From NCBI RefSeq assembly GCF_000296775.1, contig NZ_AJLE01000009.1:57567-121566 (forward strand): a stretch of 64,000 nt of DNA. The letters run 5' to 3'. A program made the position numbers and the translations under genes. Positions 55,503-63,893 of the stretch are shown here, piece after piece. A model generated the notes under the pieces. It ran no database searches and was not told the DNA's origin. It saw only the letters and a program-made list of their open reading frames with translations. The stretch comes from Sulfurovum sp. AR. GTDB lineage: Bacteria; Campylobacterota; Campylobacteria; Campylobacterales; Sulfurovaceae. Position 1 is the stretch's first letter, and each line of letters starts with the position of its first letter.

Positions 55503-57013
55503 TGCATTTTCCCCGCCTTCAGGATGTAAACCTTGACCCCTTATGGGAAGAAGAGATAAACCACAAGCTGGCACTCAAGCACTCTTTGCTTTTTTCTATA
55601 GTCGATGATGTCAAAACATGCATCGTTGAGGAAAAGACGCTGGGCGATGCACTGAACTATCTCTCAAAACTTTCATTGGATTATCCCATCACACTTGTAG
55701 ATTCCGAGAGTTTTGAACGTTTAAAAAATAAATTTTTGGAAATACAAACAGGATCAGATTTTGAAGAGATGGGAACCACATCAGAGGAGCTCATTGAAGT
55801 TGAATCTGATCTTCTGGAGTTTATCCGTAACTCCCAGGATCTGCTTTCAAGTGAAGAGTCTGCACCGATCATCAAGCTGGTCAATTCACTTTTTTTCCAA
55901 GCACTCCAAAAAGGGGCAAGCGATATTCATATTGAGAGTGGGGAGAAGAAGGGTGAAGTGCGTTTACGTATAGACGGCGCACTTAAAAAACATTTAGATC
56001 TTGATAAAAGTATTGTGAACCTGGTCATTAACCGTATCAAGGTCATATCAAACCTGGATATCTCTGAAAAAAGAGTGCCTCAGGATGGACGTACACAGTT
56101 GGCGATCTCCGGGAAAAGCATTGATGTAAGGGTTTCCATACTCCCTACCTATCATGGTGAAAGGGTCGTGATGAGGATCCTTGCACAAACAGAGCATATT
56201 CCAACACTTGAATCTTTGGGTTTTGTGGATGAGATCACGAAGGATCTCTATAGACTGCTTAACCATGCACACGGTATGATACTGGTAACTGGTCCTACAG
56301 GTTCAGGTAAATCAACCACACTGCATGCCTGTCTTCAGCATGTCTCCACACCGGACAAGAATATCATTACCGTAGAAGATCCCGTAGAGTACAATGCCGA
56401 TAACATCTCTCAGATACAGGTAAACAGTAAAGTAGGACTTACCTTTGCAGCAGGGTTACGTTCTATTTTGAGACAAGATCCGGACATTATCATGGTAGGT
56501 GAGATACGTGATAATGAAACAGCAGAGATTGCGTTACGTTCGGCATTGACAGGACATCTGCTTCTCTCTACGCTTCATACCAATGATGCTACATCAGCCC
56601 TAAGTCGTTTGATGGATATGGGCATACCGAACTTTCTTGTCTCTTCTACGCTGTTGGGTGTATTGGCTCAAAGGCTTACACGTAAACTCTGTGTGCACTG
56701 TAAAGAGGAGACAAAGCTTGCTCCGGCAACTGCACAGGAGATAGGTGTGCCTGAAGAGAAGCTTTTCTTTAAAGCTGTCGGGTGTAAAGCGTGTGATTTT
56801 ACAGGCTATAAAGGCAGACAGGCCATTGGAGAACTTTTTATTATCGATGACAAGGTCAAACAGATGATGAAAGATGATTTTAATGATCATCAAATAAGAG
56901 AAGCGATGAAAAAAGAGGGGATGAAAACCATTGCCGATAAACTTAAAGTGATGCTGTTAGAGGGACAAACCAGCTATGAAGAAGCGATCCGTGTCGGACT
57001 GATGGACGGCTAG
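55499..57013 (+). CDS. gspE: Type II secretion ATPase GspE
   Basis: A 504-residue traffic ATPase powering pseudopilus assembly. An N-terminal domain (about 1-120) is followed by Walker A GPTGSGKS (265-272), the Asp box TVEDPVEY, Walker B DPDIIMVGEIRD and the His box LSTLHTNDA. The zinc-binding CM domain has Cys398, Cys401, Cys429 and Cys432. ATGATG at 55499 overlaps the gspD stop, with the second ATG also usable. It is followed after 5 bases by a pseudopilin gene. Confidence 0.96.
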   Translation: MMHFPRLQDVNLDPLWEEEINHKLALKHSLLFSIVDDVKTCIVEEKTLGDALNYLSKLSLDYPITLVDSESFERLKNKFLEIQTGSDFEEMGTTSEELIEVESDLLEFIRNSQDLLSSEESAPIIKLVNSLFFQALQKGASDIHIESGEKKGEVRLRIDGALKKHLDLDKSIVNLVINRIKVISNLDISEKRVPQDGRTQLAISGKSIDVRVSILPTYHGERVVMRILAQTEHIPTLESLGFVDEITKDLYRLLNHAHGMILVTGPTGSGKSTTLHACLQHVSTPDKNIITVEDPVEYNADNISQIQVNSKVGLTFAAGLRSILRQDPDIIMVGEIRDNETAEIALRSALTGHLLLSTLHTNDATSALSRLMDMGIPNFLVSSTLLGVLAQRLTRKLCVHCKEETKLAPATAQEIGVPEEKLFFKAVGCKACDFTGYKGRQAIGELFIIDDKVKQMMKDDFNDHQIREAMKKEGMKTIADKLKVMLLEGQTSYEEAIRVGLMDG

Positions 57014-57018
57014 GGTCC

Positions 57019-57579
57019 ATGACTAACCGTAAAGCATTCACCCTTTTAGAAGTACTCATCTCTATCGCCCTTATGGGTATCGTGATCGTAGCTCTTTTTT
57101 CTTCTGTAGATATGATGCAGGACTCCAATCAACAACTTGCCCAATACTTGGAAAAGTCTAAAAAAACCACCAATATCACTAAAGTGCTGTATATGGATAT
57201 GATAGACTCTGATGGTAATATCACGATAACAAAAGATGAATTCAGTCGAGTCTGCATCGGGGAGACACGAAATTCACTCTATGCTTTACCTTCGGCAAAA
57301 GTCTGTTGGATCGTGCTCAAAAAAGAGAATACACTGGCACGGATCGAAGGGAATGGATATCATTTACCTCTACGCTTGGAAGAACGCGTTGAAATCGACC
57401 CTGTGATGACGGGGATAGAGGTCTTTGATCTCTACCATGAAGAAGATAAGATCCTGGTATTGATACAGCAACAAGGAAAAGAGCCCATCAGTTTTATGTT
57501 GCAAGGCATTGTCAAGCCTGAGAAAAAGAAAGCACCTACAGACAAAAATGCAACGACAATTCCCCCAACACCTCTATAG
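57019..57579 (+). CDS. Pseudopilin of the type II secretion system (GspJ-like)
   Basis: A 186-residue prepilin-like protein. The leader is TNRKA, then FTLLEVLISIALMGIVIVALF with Glu5; note Ala rather than Gly before Phe, as in the 138-aa minor pseudopilin. The globular domain is beta-rich and ends in a Lys/Pro/Thr tail. GspJ-like from size and position at the operon end; GspI is possible. Last recognisable gene of the rightward secretion operon. Confidence 0.75.
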   Translation: MTNRKAFTLLEVLISIALMGIVIVALFSSVDMMQDSNQQLAQYLEKSKKTTNITKVLYMDMIDSDGNITITKDEFSRVCIGETRNSLYALPSAKVCWIVLKKENTLARIEGNGYHLPLRLEERVEIDPVMTGIEVFDLYHEEDKILVLIQQQGKEPISFMLQGIVKPEKKKAPTDKNATTIPPTPL

Positions 57580-57663
57580 TATCTGCCTTTCTCCTCTACA
57601 GAATAATCAAACGAACTTTCGCTAAAATAGACTCTATCTATTTTTAACATGGAGGATCAGGGT

Positions 57664-59997
57664 ATGGAAGAGATCTATGAAAAGTTAGGACTGTTTTATC
57701 TGGGTAAAGAGATAGACAAGCAAAGTATGGAAGCGACAGAAGCCCTTACCCTGCTTAAAAACAAAAACTTTACCACCCATGCAGCGATTATAGGAATGAC
57801 GGGCTCAGGTAAGACCGGACTGGGTGTAAGTATCATAGAAGAAGCTGTCATAGACAATATTCCTTCCATTATCATAGATCCAAAGGGAGATATGGGAGAC
57901 CTATGTCTTACCGATCCAAGTTTTTCTCCTGCCTCTTTTGAACCTTGGGTGGCAGAGGAAGCAAAGTCCAAAGATACCGATCTCCATACGTATGCCAAGA
58001 AAGTAAGCAGCGATTGGAAAGAGGGGATAGAGAGTTGGGGACAGAGTGTCGAGCGGGTACAAAAGTTCCATGATGTGAAAAAAACCATCTATACACCTGG
58101 CAGCTCAGCCGGTGTCTCTGTGAATATCATGAGTTCTCTGGAAGTACCTCCAGCGCAGATATTCGAAGAGAGCGATGCCTTTGCCTCCTATTTAAAAAGT
58201 ACTACTACATCATTGCTCTCTTTGGTAGGTATCCATGCGGACCCTTTAGAGTCAAAAGAGTATATCCTGCTTGCACAGATCATCACAAACTCATGGTTGG
58301 CAGAAGAAGATCTAAGTATAGAAGGCATCATAGGAAAGATACTCAACCCTTCGTTTAAGAAGATAGGGGTGTTGTCTCTGGATGATGTTTATCCGCAAAG
58401 TGACCGTTTTATATTGGCCAGTAAATTCAATGCATTGCTTGCAAGTCCAAGCTTTTCACTTTGGCTGCAGGGAGAGAGTTTGGATATTCAAAAACTTTTG
58501 TATGATGAAAACGGCAAAGCCAAAGTAGCCATTTTCTCTATCTCCCACCTCAATGACGATGAGCGCATGTTCCTTGTCACTTTGCTGCTCAATAAATACA
58601 TTGCATGGATGCGTCTTCAAAGCGGTACCTCTGCGCTTAAAACACTCCTCTATATGGATGAGATATTCGGGTTTTTCCCTCCTACCAGAAACCCGCCAAG
58701 TAAAGAGCCTATGCTACTTCTGCTCAAGCAGGCAAGAGCTTTTGGTGTAGGTGTGGTGTTGAGTACGCAAAATCCTGTAGACTTGGATTATAAAGGGCTT
58801 TCGAACATAGGTACATGGTTTATTGGAAGATTACAAACAATACAGGATATAGAGAGAGTCATCGACGGACTTGGAGGAAAAGTAGGTTCAAACTTTGAGA
58901 AAAAAGAGATTAAGAACCTATTGAGCAATCTGAAAAAAAGAACTTTTTTCCTTAAAAGTGCACACCTGGATGATATCAGGCTCTTTGGTACGCGCTGGGT
59001 GATGAGTTATCTGAAAGGACCACTCAAAAGAGATGAGATCTCCATGCTTATGAGAGAGCAAAAACCGATGCAGAATAGCGAAGTAAAAAGTGTAGAAAGA
59101 ATGGTCCAAAAACCCTCTAAGCTGGAAAGTTATCAAACGATTGATGCATCCATACCTCAATACTACGAACCGGACATAGCCATACAAAATATATTTACTC
59201 CTACCTTGGGAGCCAAAGTAAAAATACACTTTTACCAACAACGAAAAGGTATCGATTACGAGAGACTGATCGAACTTTATGTAGCATTGGATGAAAAGCA
59301 GCAGCACATTGCATGGGAAGAGGCGGTAGAAGAAGCACTTGGATTTGACAGATTTCCTCATACCGCTCCTTCAAATGCGAAGTTCCATCCTCTTCCTGAT
59401 ATTGTTTTAGAAGATAAGAGATTGGCAAAAGCAGTGAGAGAACTGAAAGAGACCCTTTACCGCCAGCATAACTTGGAACTGCTACGTTGTCTCTCTCCTA
59501 GGCTGGAATCAAAGGTAGATGAATCACGTACTGATTTCATGGTTCGTTTGCAAGATGAACTGAATGATAAAAAAGAGATGGAGATAGAAAAGCTTCAAAT
59601 ACGTTATGATAAAAAAGAGAAAACGCTTCTGGATAGACTCTCCCGTGCTAAAGATCGGGTTGAAAAAGAGGCATCAGACTCTACAGGATCCATGATAGAA
59701 GCAGGGATCGCTGTCCTTGGCGCTCTGTTTGGACGATCTACGCCAACAAAGATAGGCCGTGCTGTAAGTAAAGGAAGCAAGATCCTTAAAGAGCGTAGAG
59801 AGATGAGCAGGGCTGAAGAGCGTATGGTAATTATAGAAGAGGAGATAGAAGCGCTTGAGGTTGAACTGGAAGACAAAATAGACGAATTACAGGAAAAATA
59901 CAATGTGGACAATTGTGAGATAGAAACATTTACCATTAAGCCAAGAAAGAGCGATATAGATGTGGAGATCTGTGCAGTGGTTTGGAGAGTGATCTAA
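57664..59997 (+). CDS. HerA/DUF87-like ATPase with C-terminal coiled coil
   Basis: About 777 residues from the ATG at 57664, which has GGAGG 8 bases upstream (a start at 57649 is less likely). A HerA-type nucleotide motor: Walker A GMTGSGKTG at 45-53, IIIDPKGDMGDL, and Walker B LLYMDEIFGFFP; VVLSTQNPVDLDYKGLSNIGTWF with an arginine-finger region follows. The C-terminal third is highly charged (DKKEMEIEKLQIRYDKKEK; two Glu/Lys-rich coiled-coil blocks around a glycine-bearing hydrophobic stretch AGIAVLGALFG). Biological role is unknown; DNA translocation or repair is plausible. Confidence 0.75.
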   Translation: MEEIYEKLGLFYLGKEIDKQSMEATEALTLLKNKNFTTHAAIIGMTGSGKTGLGVSIIEEAVIDNIPSIIIDPKGDMGDLCLTDPSFSPASFEPWVAEEAKSKDTDLHTYAKKVSSDWKEGIESWGQSVERVQKFHDVKKTIYTPGSSAGVSVNIMSSLEVPPAQIFEESDAFASYLKSTTTSLLSLVGIHADPLESKEYILLAQIITNSWLAEEDLSIEGIIGKILNPSFKKIGVLSLDDVYPQSDRFILASKFNALLASPSFSLWLQGESLDIQKLLYDENGKAKVAIFSISHLNDDERMFLVTLLLNKYIAWMRLQSGTSALKTLLYMDEIFGFFPPTRNPPSKEPMLLLLKQARAFGVGVVLSTQNPVDLDYKGLSNIGTWFIGRLQTIQDIERVIDGLGGKVGSNFEKKEIKNLLSNLKKRTFFLKSAHLDDIRLFGTRWVMSYLKGPLKRDEISMLMREQKPMQNSEVKSVERMVQKPSKLESYQTIDASIPQYYEPDIAIQNIFTPTLGAKVKIHFYQQRKGIDYERLIELYVALDEKQQHIAWEEAVEEALGFDRFPHTAPSNAKFHPLPDIVLEDKRLAKAVRELKETLYRQHNLELLRCLSPRLESKVDESRTDFMVRLQDELNDKKEMEIEKLQIRYDKKEKTLLDRLSRAKDRVEKEASDSTGSMIEAGIAVLGALFGRSTPTKIGRAVSKGSKILKERREMSRAEERMVIIEEEIEALEVELEDKIDELQEKYNVDNCEIETFTIKPRKSDIDVEICAVVWRVI

Positions 59998-60015
59998 AGA
60001 TTTCAGAAGGAGAGC

Positions 60016-60042
60016 ACTAAAATAAGTGAATCTTACTTTAGT
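60016..60042. terminator. Bidirectional stem-loop between the ATPase gene and pyrE
   Basis: ACTAAAATAAG and CTTACTTTAGT pair over 11 bases with one A-C mismatch, 18 bases past the ATPase stop and 11 bases beyond the pyrE stop. It could end transcription from both sides. Confidence 0.4.
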
Positions 60043-60053
60043 ACTTGAGTGGT

Positions 60054-60671
60054 TTACCCTTTACTTCCCGGTTTAATAGCGGTACTTCCTTCTTTACACA
60101 TAGGACACTCTTCTGGAGTGAACATTTCAAAAGTAAAGTCATCCAGTGCAAAGAACGGCACATCATTTGGAAGACTGCACTCTTCTTTTGCCTCGCTGTC
60201 ACTGCCTACACGTTTACAAAAACCTCTGTTTGCCAGTGATGCGAAGGCAACAACTTCTCCTCCCAGTGCTTCGATGGCTTTTGCTGCCTTCAGGGCAGAA
60301 CCGCCAGTCGTGATAATATCTTCACAAATGATGATCTTCTCACCCTTCGCTACTTCAAACCCACGACGTAGTTCCATGCCTCCCTCTTTCTTCTCAACAA
60401 AGATAGAACGTACATCAAGTGAACGTGCAAGTTCATAACCGGCAAGTACACCGCCTAAAGCAGGTGCACACACAGTATCTACTTCAATACCATGTGATCG
60501 GATCATTTCTGCCAGGGCATCGGTAAGCAAAGAAGCCTTCTTAGGATATTCAAGGACTTTGGCACTTTGAAGATATCTGTTTGAGTGATTGCCACTTGCT
60601 AGGAGAAAGTGCCCCTCAAGCAGAGCATTTGCCTCTTTATATGCTTTTTCTACATCATAGGATTTTTGCAT
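60054..60671 (-). CDS. pyrE: Orotate phosphoribosyltransferase PyrE
   Basis: A 205-residue type I PRTase making OMP from orotate and [24 protein letters not shown] and [16 protein letters not shown] surround the active site; the PRPP loop is [22 protein letters not shown]-terminal part contains a CX2C pair (EECPMCKEG) used by this longer variant, probably metal-linked. It lies 2 bases after frr on the minus strand; secG-frr-pyrE is the order also found in Campylobacter. Confidence 0.95.
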   Translation of the reverse strand: MQKSYDVEKAYKEANALLEGHFLLASGNHSNRYLQSAKVLEYPKKASLLTDALAEMIRSHGIEVDTVCAPALGGVLAGYELARSLDVRSIFVEKKEGGMELRRGFEVAKGEKIIICEDIITTGGSALKAAKAIEALGGEVVAFASLANRGFCKRVGSDSEAKEECSLPNDVPFFALDDFTFEMFTPEECPMCKEGSTAIKPGSKG

Positions 60672-60673
60672 AG

Positions 60674-61231
60674 TTAAACCTTAAGGATATCAGCTTCTTT
60701 AGCTTTGAATGTTTCGTCTACTTTTGCAATGTATTCATCTGTGATCTTTTGGATCTGATCTTGTGCTTTTTTAGATTCATCTTCACTCAGCTCTTTGTCT
60801 TTCTCTAGTTTTTTGATCTTGTCATTACCATCTTTTCTGACATTTCTGACAGCAATTTTTGCATGCTCAACCATACCTTTGGCTTGTTTCACGATCTCTT
60901 GTCTCTGTTCACTTGTCATTGGTGGGAAAAAGAGTTTGATGAAGTCTCCATCATTGTTTGGATTCACACCGATATTTGCTTCCTGGATCGCTTTTTCGAT
61001 CACAGGAAGAAGCGTTTTTTCCCAAGGGGTAATACTGATCGTTGTCGCATCTGTTGCGATTACACTTCCTACCTGGTTGAGTGCGGTCATGGTTCCATAG
61101 TAATCCACTTTAATGTTATCTACGATACCCGTAGTAACTTTCCCTGTTCTTAGTGAAGCAAAGTCTCTTTTAAGGGCTTCAATGCTCTTTTGCATATTCT
61201 CTTTTGTTTGTTCAAAAATTTCATTTACCAT
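60674..61231 (-). CDS. frr: Ribosome recycling factor
   Basis: A 185-residue two-domain protein that, with EF-G, splits the post-termination ribosome. It opens [31 protein letters not shown], a hallmark of Frr, and has [25 protein letters not shown] and [24 protein letters not shown]. Full family length. pyrE begins 2 bases after its stop; secG is 155 bases upstream, the spacer containing a stem-loop (61355-61383) beside the secG stop. Confidence 0.98.
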   Translation of the reverse strand: MVNEIFEQTKENMQKSIEALKRDFASLRTGKVTTGIVDNIKVDYYGTMTALNQVGSVIATDATTISITPWEKTLLPVIEKAIQEANIGVNPNNDGDFIKLFFPPMTSEQRQEIVKQAKGMVEHAKIAVRNVRKDGNDKIKKLEKDKELSEDESKKAQDQIQKITDEYIAKVDETFKAKEADILKV

Positions 61232-61354
61232 AACTATCTCCTTATTGTATCTTCTGATAAATACCTAGAATCTCATCAGAAGGTTCAGCTATTATTTAGG
61301 GAAATTTTACCCTTTTTTACCTTGTTATGTATTTAGATAGTATGGTAGGAGGAG

Positions 61355-61383
61355 TATATAAAGAAGGAAAACTTCTTTATATA
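61355..61383 (-). terminator. Stem-loop just past secG
   Basis: TATATAAAGAAG and CTTCTTTATATA form a perfect 12-bp stem with GAAAA loop 3 bases past the secG stop. It has no U tail, so it may be a terminator or an RNA-stability element separating secG from frr. Confidence 0.5.
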
Positions 61384-61386
61384 TGC

Positions 61387-61728
61387 TTAGTTGGCAGTTG
61401 GTGCAGCAGGTGCTGAAGGTGTAGTATTTTCCGATGTTGTTGGTACTGCTGGTACAGCGGCATTATTTGCAGGAACGATAGTGTCTGCAACAGATGCTGT
61501 AGTTTCGGTAGTGTACAGGTATCCCAATACTAACGTATTCACGATAAATGCAAATGCAAGTGTAAAAGTAAGTTTTGCAAGAAAACCAGTAGGTCCTTTT
61601 GCTCCAAATACAGACTCATTACTTCCACTGTATGCGCCAAGACCTATGCTTGAACTTTTTTGCAGAAGTACTGCAATGGTGATCGCTATTGCAAGTATGA
61701 TTTGTACGATTAAAAGTGTTGATGTCAT
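61387..61728 (-). CDS. secG: Preprotein translocase subunit SecG
   Basis: A 113-residue protein of the SecYEG channel. Two membrane helices (about 5-24 and 53-72) are linked by the conserved loop LQKSSSIGLGAYSGSNESVFGAKGP. The C-terminal 40 residues are an Ala/Pro/Thr-rich disordered tail, a common Campylobacterota add-on. It starts 36 bases from the symmetrical promoter element shared with the divergent methyltransferase gene. Confidence 0.92.
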   Translation of the reverse strand: MTSTLLIVQIILAIAITIAVLLQKSSSIGLGAYSGSNESVFGAKGPTGFLAKLTFTLAFAFIVNTLVLGYLYTTETTASVADTIVPANNAAVPAVPTTSENTTPSAPAAPTAN

Positions 61729-61763
61729 CTATGCCTCTTTATATGATTGGATAGCCCATTAAA

Positions 61764-61794
61764 TTTGGGTATAATTTCGGCGATTATACCCAAA
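61764..61794. promoter_or_regulatory. Palindromic overlapping divergent promoters, secG / methyltransferase
   Basis: TTTGGGTATAAT (61764-61775) and ATTATACCCAAA (61783-61794) are perfect 12-base inverted repeats around TTCGGCG. Each arm contains a TATAAT -10, one per strand. The two -10 boxes face each other with 7 bases between, so both start points fall within the same small region and the two promoters cannot both be occupied. The plus promoter would serve the methyltransferase, the minus one secG. Confidence 0.7.
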
Positions 61795-61846
61795 AAAGTT
61801 TGAAATGGTGATGAAGTCCATCATTTCGTGGCAAAGGAGAGAAGCC

Positions 61847-62569
61847 GTGTCTACTGTTATTCAAGAGTTTTCTCGTTTTGCACATGAGTATGATACCTAT
61901 AATGTCATTCAGGCAGAGGTTGCCAAAGCATTGGTAGAACAACTTCCTTCCGCACATTATGCGACACTTACAGATATCGGTTGTGGCAGTGGGGAAGTCT
62001 ATAAGAACTTAGTGAAACATGATCTTTCATTTGAGCAACTTCTTGTGTTGGATTCTTCTCCAGAGATGCTGGAGATACACCCCTCTTCAAAGAAGATCAA
62101 AAAAATATGTGCAGATTTCAACAAGTTTAAGACATTTGAGAACCTTTCATTCTCACCAGGGAATCTTATCCTATCCTCTTCCGCTTTGCAATGGAGTGAA
62201 GATCTGGATTTCACACTCTCTGAGATCTCAAAAAAGGCACCCCATGCCTATTTTGCTATTTTCACCTCCAATACGTTTAAGACCTTGCATGAAACAGCCC
62301 AGATCATTTCACCTATTTTCTCTGAAGCGGTATTGAGAGAGACGATCACAAAATACTATGATGCTACCTTTGAAGTAAAAAAATATAAACTTCACTTTGA
62401 GAGCGTACGTGAAATGTTCAATTATATTAAAAAAAGTGGTGTCAGCGGAGGAGAAAAACAACTGTGCTACAGAGAGACAAAGCAGCTTATGAAAAGTTAT
62501 CCTTTGGATTATCTGGAGTTTGAAGTTTTATTCGTGAAGGCTACTTCTTTGGTTCGTCCTTTTGTATAA
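61847..62569 (+). CDS. BioC-like SAM-dependent methyltransferase
   Basis: About 240 residues from GTG at 61847, which has a strong AAGGAG 7 bases upstream; the ATG at 61805 lacks one. A class I methyltransferase: TLTDIGCGSGEVYKNL is the SAM-binding motif I, QLLVLDSSPEMLEI motif II, and LILSSSALQWSEDLDFTLSEI is close to the BioC pattern (malonyl-ACP O-methyltransferase starting biotin pimeloyl synthesis). EFSRFAHEYDTYNVIQ at the N-terminus also fits BioC. No other bio gene is in the window, so the function is likely but not certain. Confidence 0.75.
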   Translation: MSTVIQEFSRFAHEYDTYNVIQAEVAKALVEQLPSAHYATLTDIGCGSGEVYKNLVKHDLSFEQLLVLDSSPEMLEIHPSSKKIKKICADFNKFKTFENLSFSPGNLILSSSALQWSEDLDFTLSEISKKAPHAYFAIFTSNTFKTLHETAQIISPIFSEAVLRETITKYYDATFEVKKYKLHFESVREMFNYIKKSGVSGGEKQLCYRETKQLMKSYPLDYLEFEVLFVKATSLVRPFV

Positions 62570-62963
62570 AGAAGGATTTTTCTACCGCATACAAGCCATA
62601 GCGAACCTCTTTGAAAAGTTCCGACAATGTATGGTCTACCAGTTTAAAACTCTCTTCCAGAACACGTGCAGACTCTTGTGCTCTTGAAAAATTTGCTATG
62701 ATCAGGTCATTGATACTGCTACGGGACAATTCAGAAGTAATACTCTCTTTTTGTACATCATTTTCTATATCTCTGTATTGTAAACGATTTTGGTCATAGG
62801 CAGATTGAAGTTTATGTCGCAAGTGTTTAAGTTCAGAAGTTAAAGATTTATTATCGTAGATATAACGATTGATATCTTCTATCACCCGTATACCCTCTTT
62901 AAGGCGGTTAAGATTGGCATCGATAAGACGCGCAATCTTTTCTGAAGTCTCTTCTCTAGTCAT
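62541..62963 (-). CDS. Stand-alone ThiD2-like domain protein (thiamine-phosphate metabolism-like)
   Basis: About 140 residues from the ATG at 62963, which overlaps the stop of the upstream Bax-inhibitor gene (ATGACTAG). ARLIDANLNRLKEGIRVIEDINRYIYD and LTSELKHLRHKLQ are the signature of the ThiD2 domain normally fused to thiamine-phosphate synthase ThiE in some bacteria; no ThiE part follows. A second helical part (about 90-125) with ANFSRAQESARVLEESFKLVD repeats the same theme. The fused-protein role is thiamine-phosphate metabolism; here the function is inferred only. Its end overlaps the convergent methyltransferase gene by 29 bases. Confidence 0.65.
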   Translation of the reverse strand: MTREETSEKIARLIDANLNRLKEGIRVIEDINRYIYDNKSLTSELKHLRHKLQSAYDQNRLQYRDIENDVQKESITSELSRSSINDLIIANFSRAQESARVLEESFKLVDHTLSELFKEVRYGLYAVEKSFFIQKDEPKK

Positions 62964-63642
62964 CGCTTCCGAAGATTCCAAGAAGCTGGAGGAGTGCTGT
63001 AAACATATTTAGGAAGTCCAGGTAAAGTGATACAGCTGCATCTACCGGCGAATCATAAGCACCATTTGCTATGTTCTGAGTATCATAGATCGTAAAGATA
63101 CTGAATAGAAGCAAGATACCTGCAGTGATGATCACATGCATCATAGGACTTTGAAGTATAAACATATTTACCAGTGATGCGATGATCACGACTATCAGAG
63201 TAATGAAAAGCGGTTTGCCCCAGCTTGAGTAATCTGTTTTACTGTTAATGGCAAACAGACTCAACGCACCAAAAAGAACAGAGGTCATAAGGAAAGCATT
63301 TCCTATCACCGCACCATTTCCTGCACCGATAAGTGAAGCCAAAAGCGGTACAAGTGATACACCTGTTAAAAAAGTGAAGAGGAACAACATTGCTAAGTTA
63401 AGTCCTGCTTTTCCTCTTGTCATATTAAGTCCGAAGAACAGTATTAGAAGTTCAGCACCAAAAATGAACCACTTGTATTGCATGATCGTTTCAGCATAAG
63501 GCATTGTTGCATATGCTCCTGCAGCAGCTGCGATCATACTCGCAGCCAAGAGTTGATACGTTTGCTTCATAAAGCTTACCGATGCACCTTCTTGAACATA
63601 GCCAGCTTCTGCTGATGTGTAGTCTCTATTATATAAAGCCAT
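62956..63642 (-). CDS. Bax inhibitor-1/YccA-family membrane protein
   Basis: A 228-residue protein with seven membrane helices, of the BI-1 (TMBIM/YccA/YbhL) family. N-terminal SFMKQTYQLLAASMIAAAAGAYATMPYA, the central LTGVSLVPLLASLIGAGNGAVIGNAF and the C-terminal FTIYDTQNIANG and SLYLDFLNMFTALLQLLGIFGSDD motifs are typical (the Asp pair forms the proposed pH/calcium sensor). Bacterial members may be calcium leak channels or interact with FtsH. Overlaps the ThiD2-like gene by 8 bases. Confidence 0.92.
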   Translation of the reverse strand: MALYNRDYTSAEAGYVQEGASVSFMKQTYQLLAASMIAAAAGAYATMPYAETIMQYKWFIFGAELLILFFGLNMTRGKAGLNLAMLFLFTFLTGVSLVPLLASLIGAGNGAVIGNAFLMTSVLFGALSLFAINSKTDYSSWGKPLFITLIVVIIASLVNMFILQSPMMHVIITAGILLLFSIFTIYDTQNIANGAYDSPVDAAVSLYLDFLNMFTALLQLLGIFGSDD

Positions 63643-63713
63643 AGTATTCCTTCAATTGTAAATTTAATGAAAAGTATAATCGACAGAGATTAATCTAAGG
63701 TTAATAACGGAAT

Positions 63714-63893
63714 TTACTCTTTTTCTCTTTGCTCTTGTAACTTTTTGTACTCGTCCTGTGCGGCCTCAGCCTCCGTTTTGCTACTTTCTATCTGAGTAAT
63801 GCTTTTTTCTTCTGCACTTGAGGTAGGTACTTCAGCCGTATCCATGCATGCAGATAAAAAGAATAGAGTAGAGAGTAGAAAAAGTAGACGCAT
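63714..63893 (-). CDS. Small 59-residue lipoprotein
   Basis: A 59-residue protein, beginning MRLLFLLSTLFFLSACMD, with lipobox LSAC (Cys16). The mature part of about 44 residues is polar, Glu/Lys/Ala/Gln-rich and probably helical (QIESSKTEAEAAQDEYKKL), ending REKE. No family recognised; like other short charged envelope lipoproteins. AAAGGAAT lies upstream of its ATG. Beyond 63893 the last 107 bases of the window are AT-rich and hold no gene I can support. Confidence 0.65.
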   Translation of the reverse strand: MRLLFLLSTLFFLSACMDTAEVPTSSAEEKSITQIESSKTEAEAAQDEYKKLQEQREKE

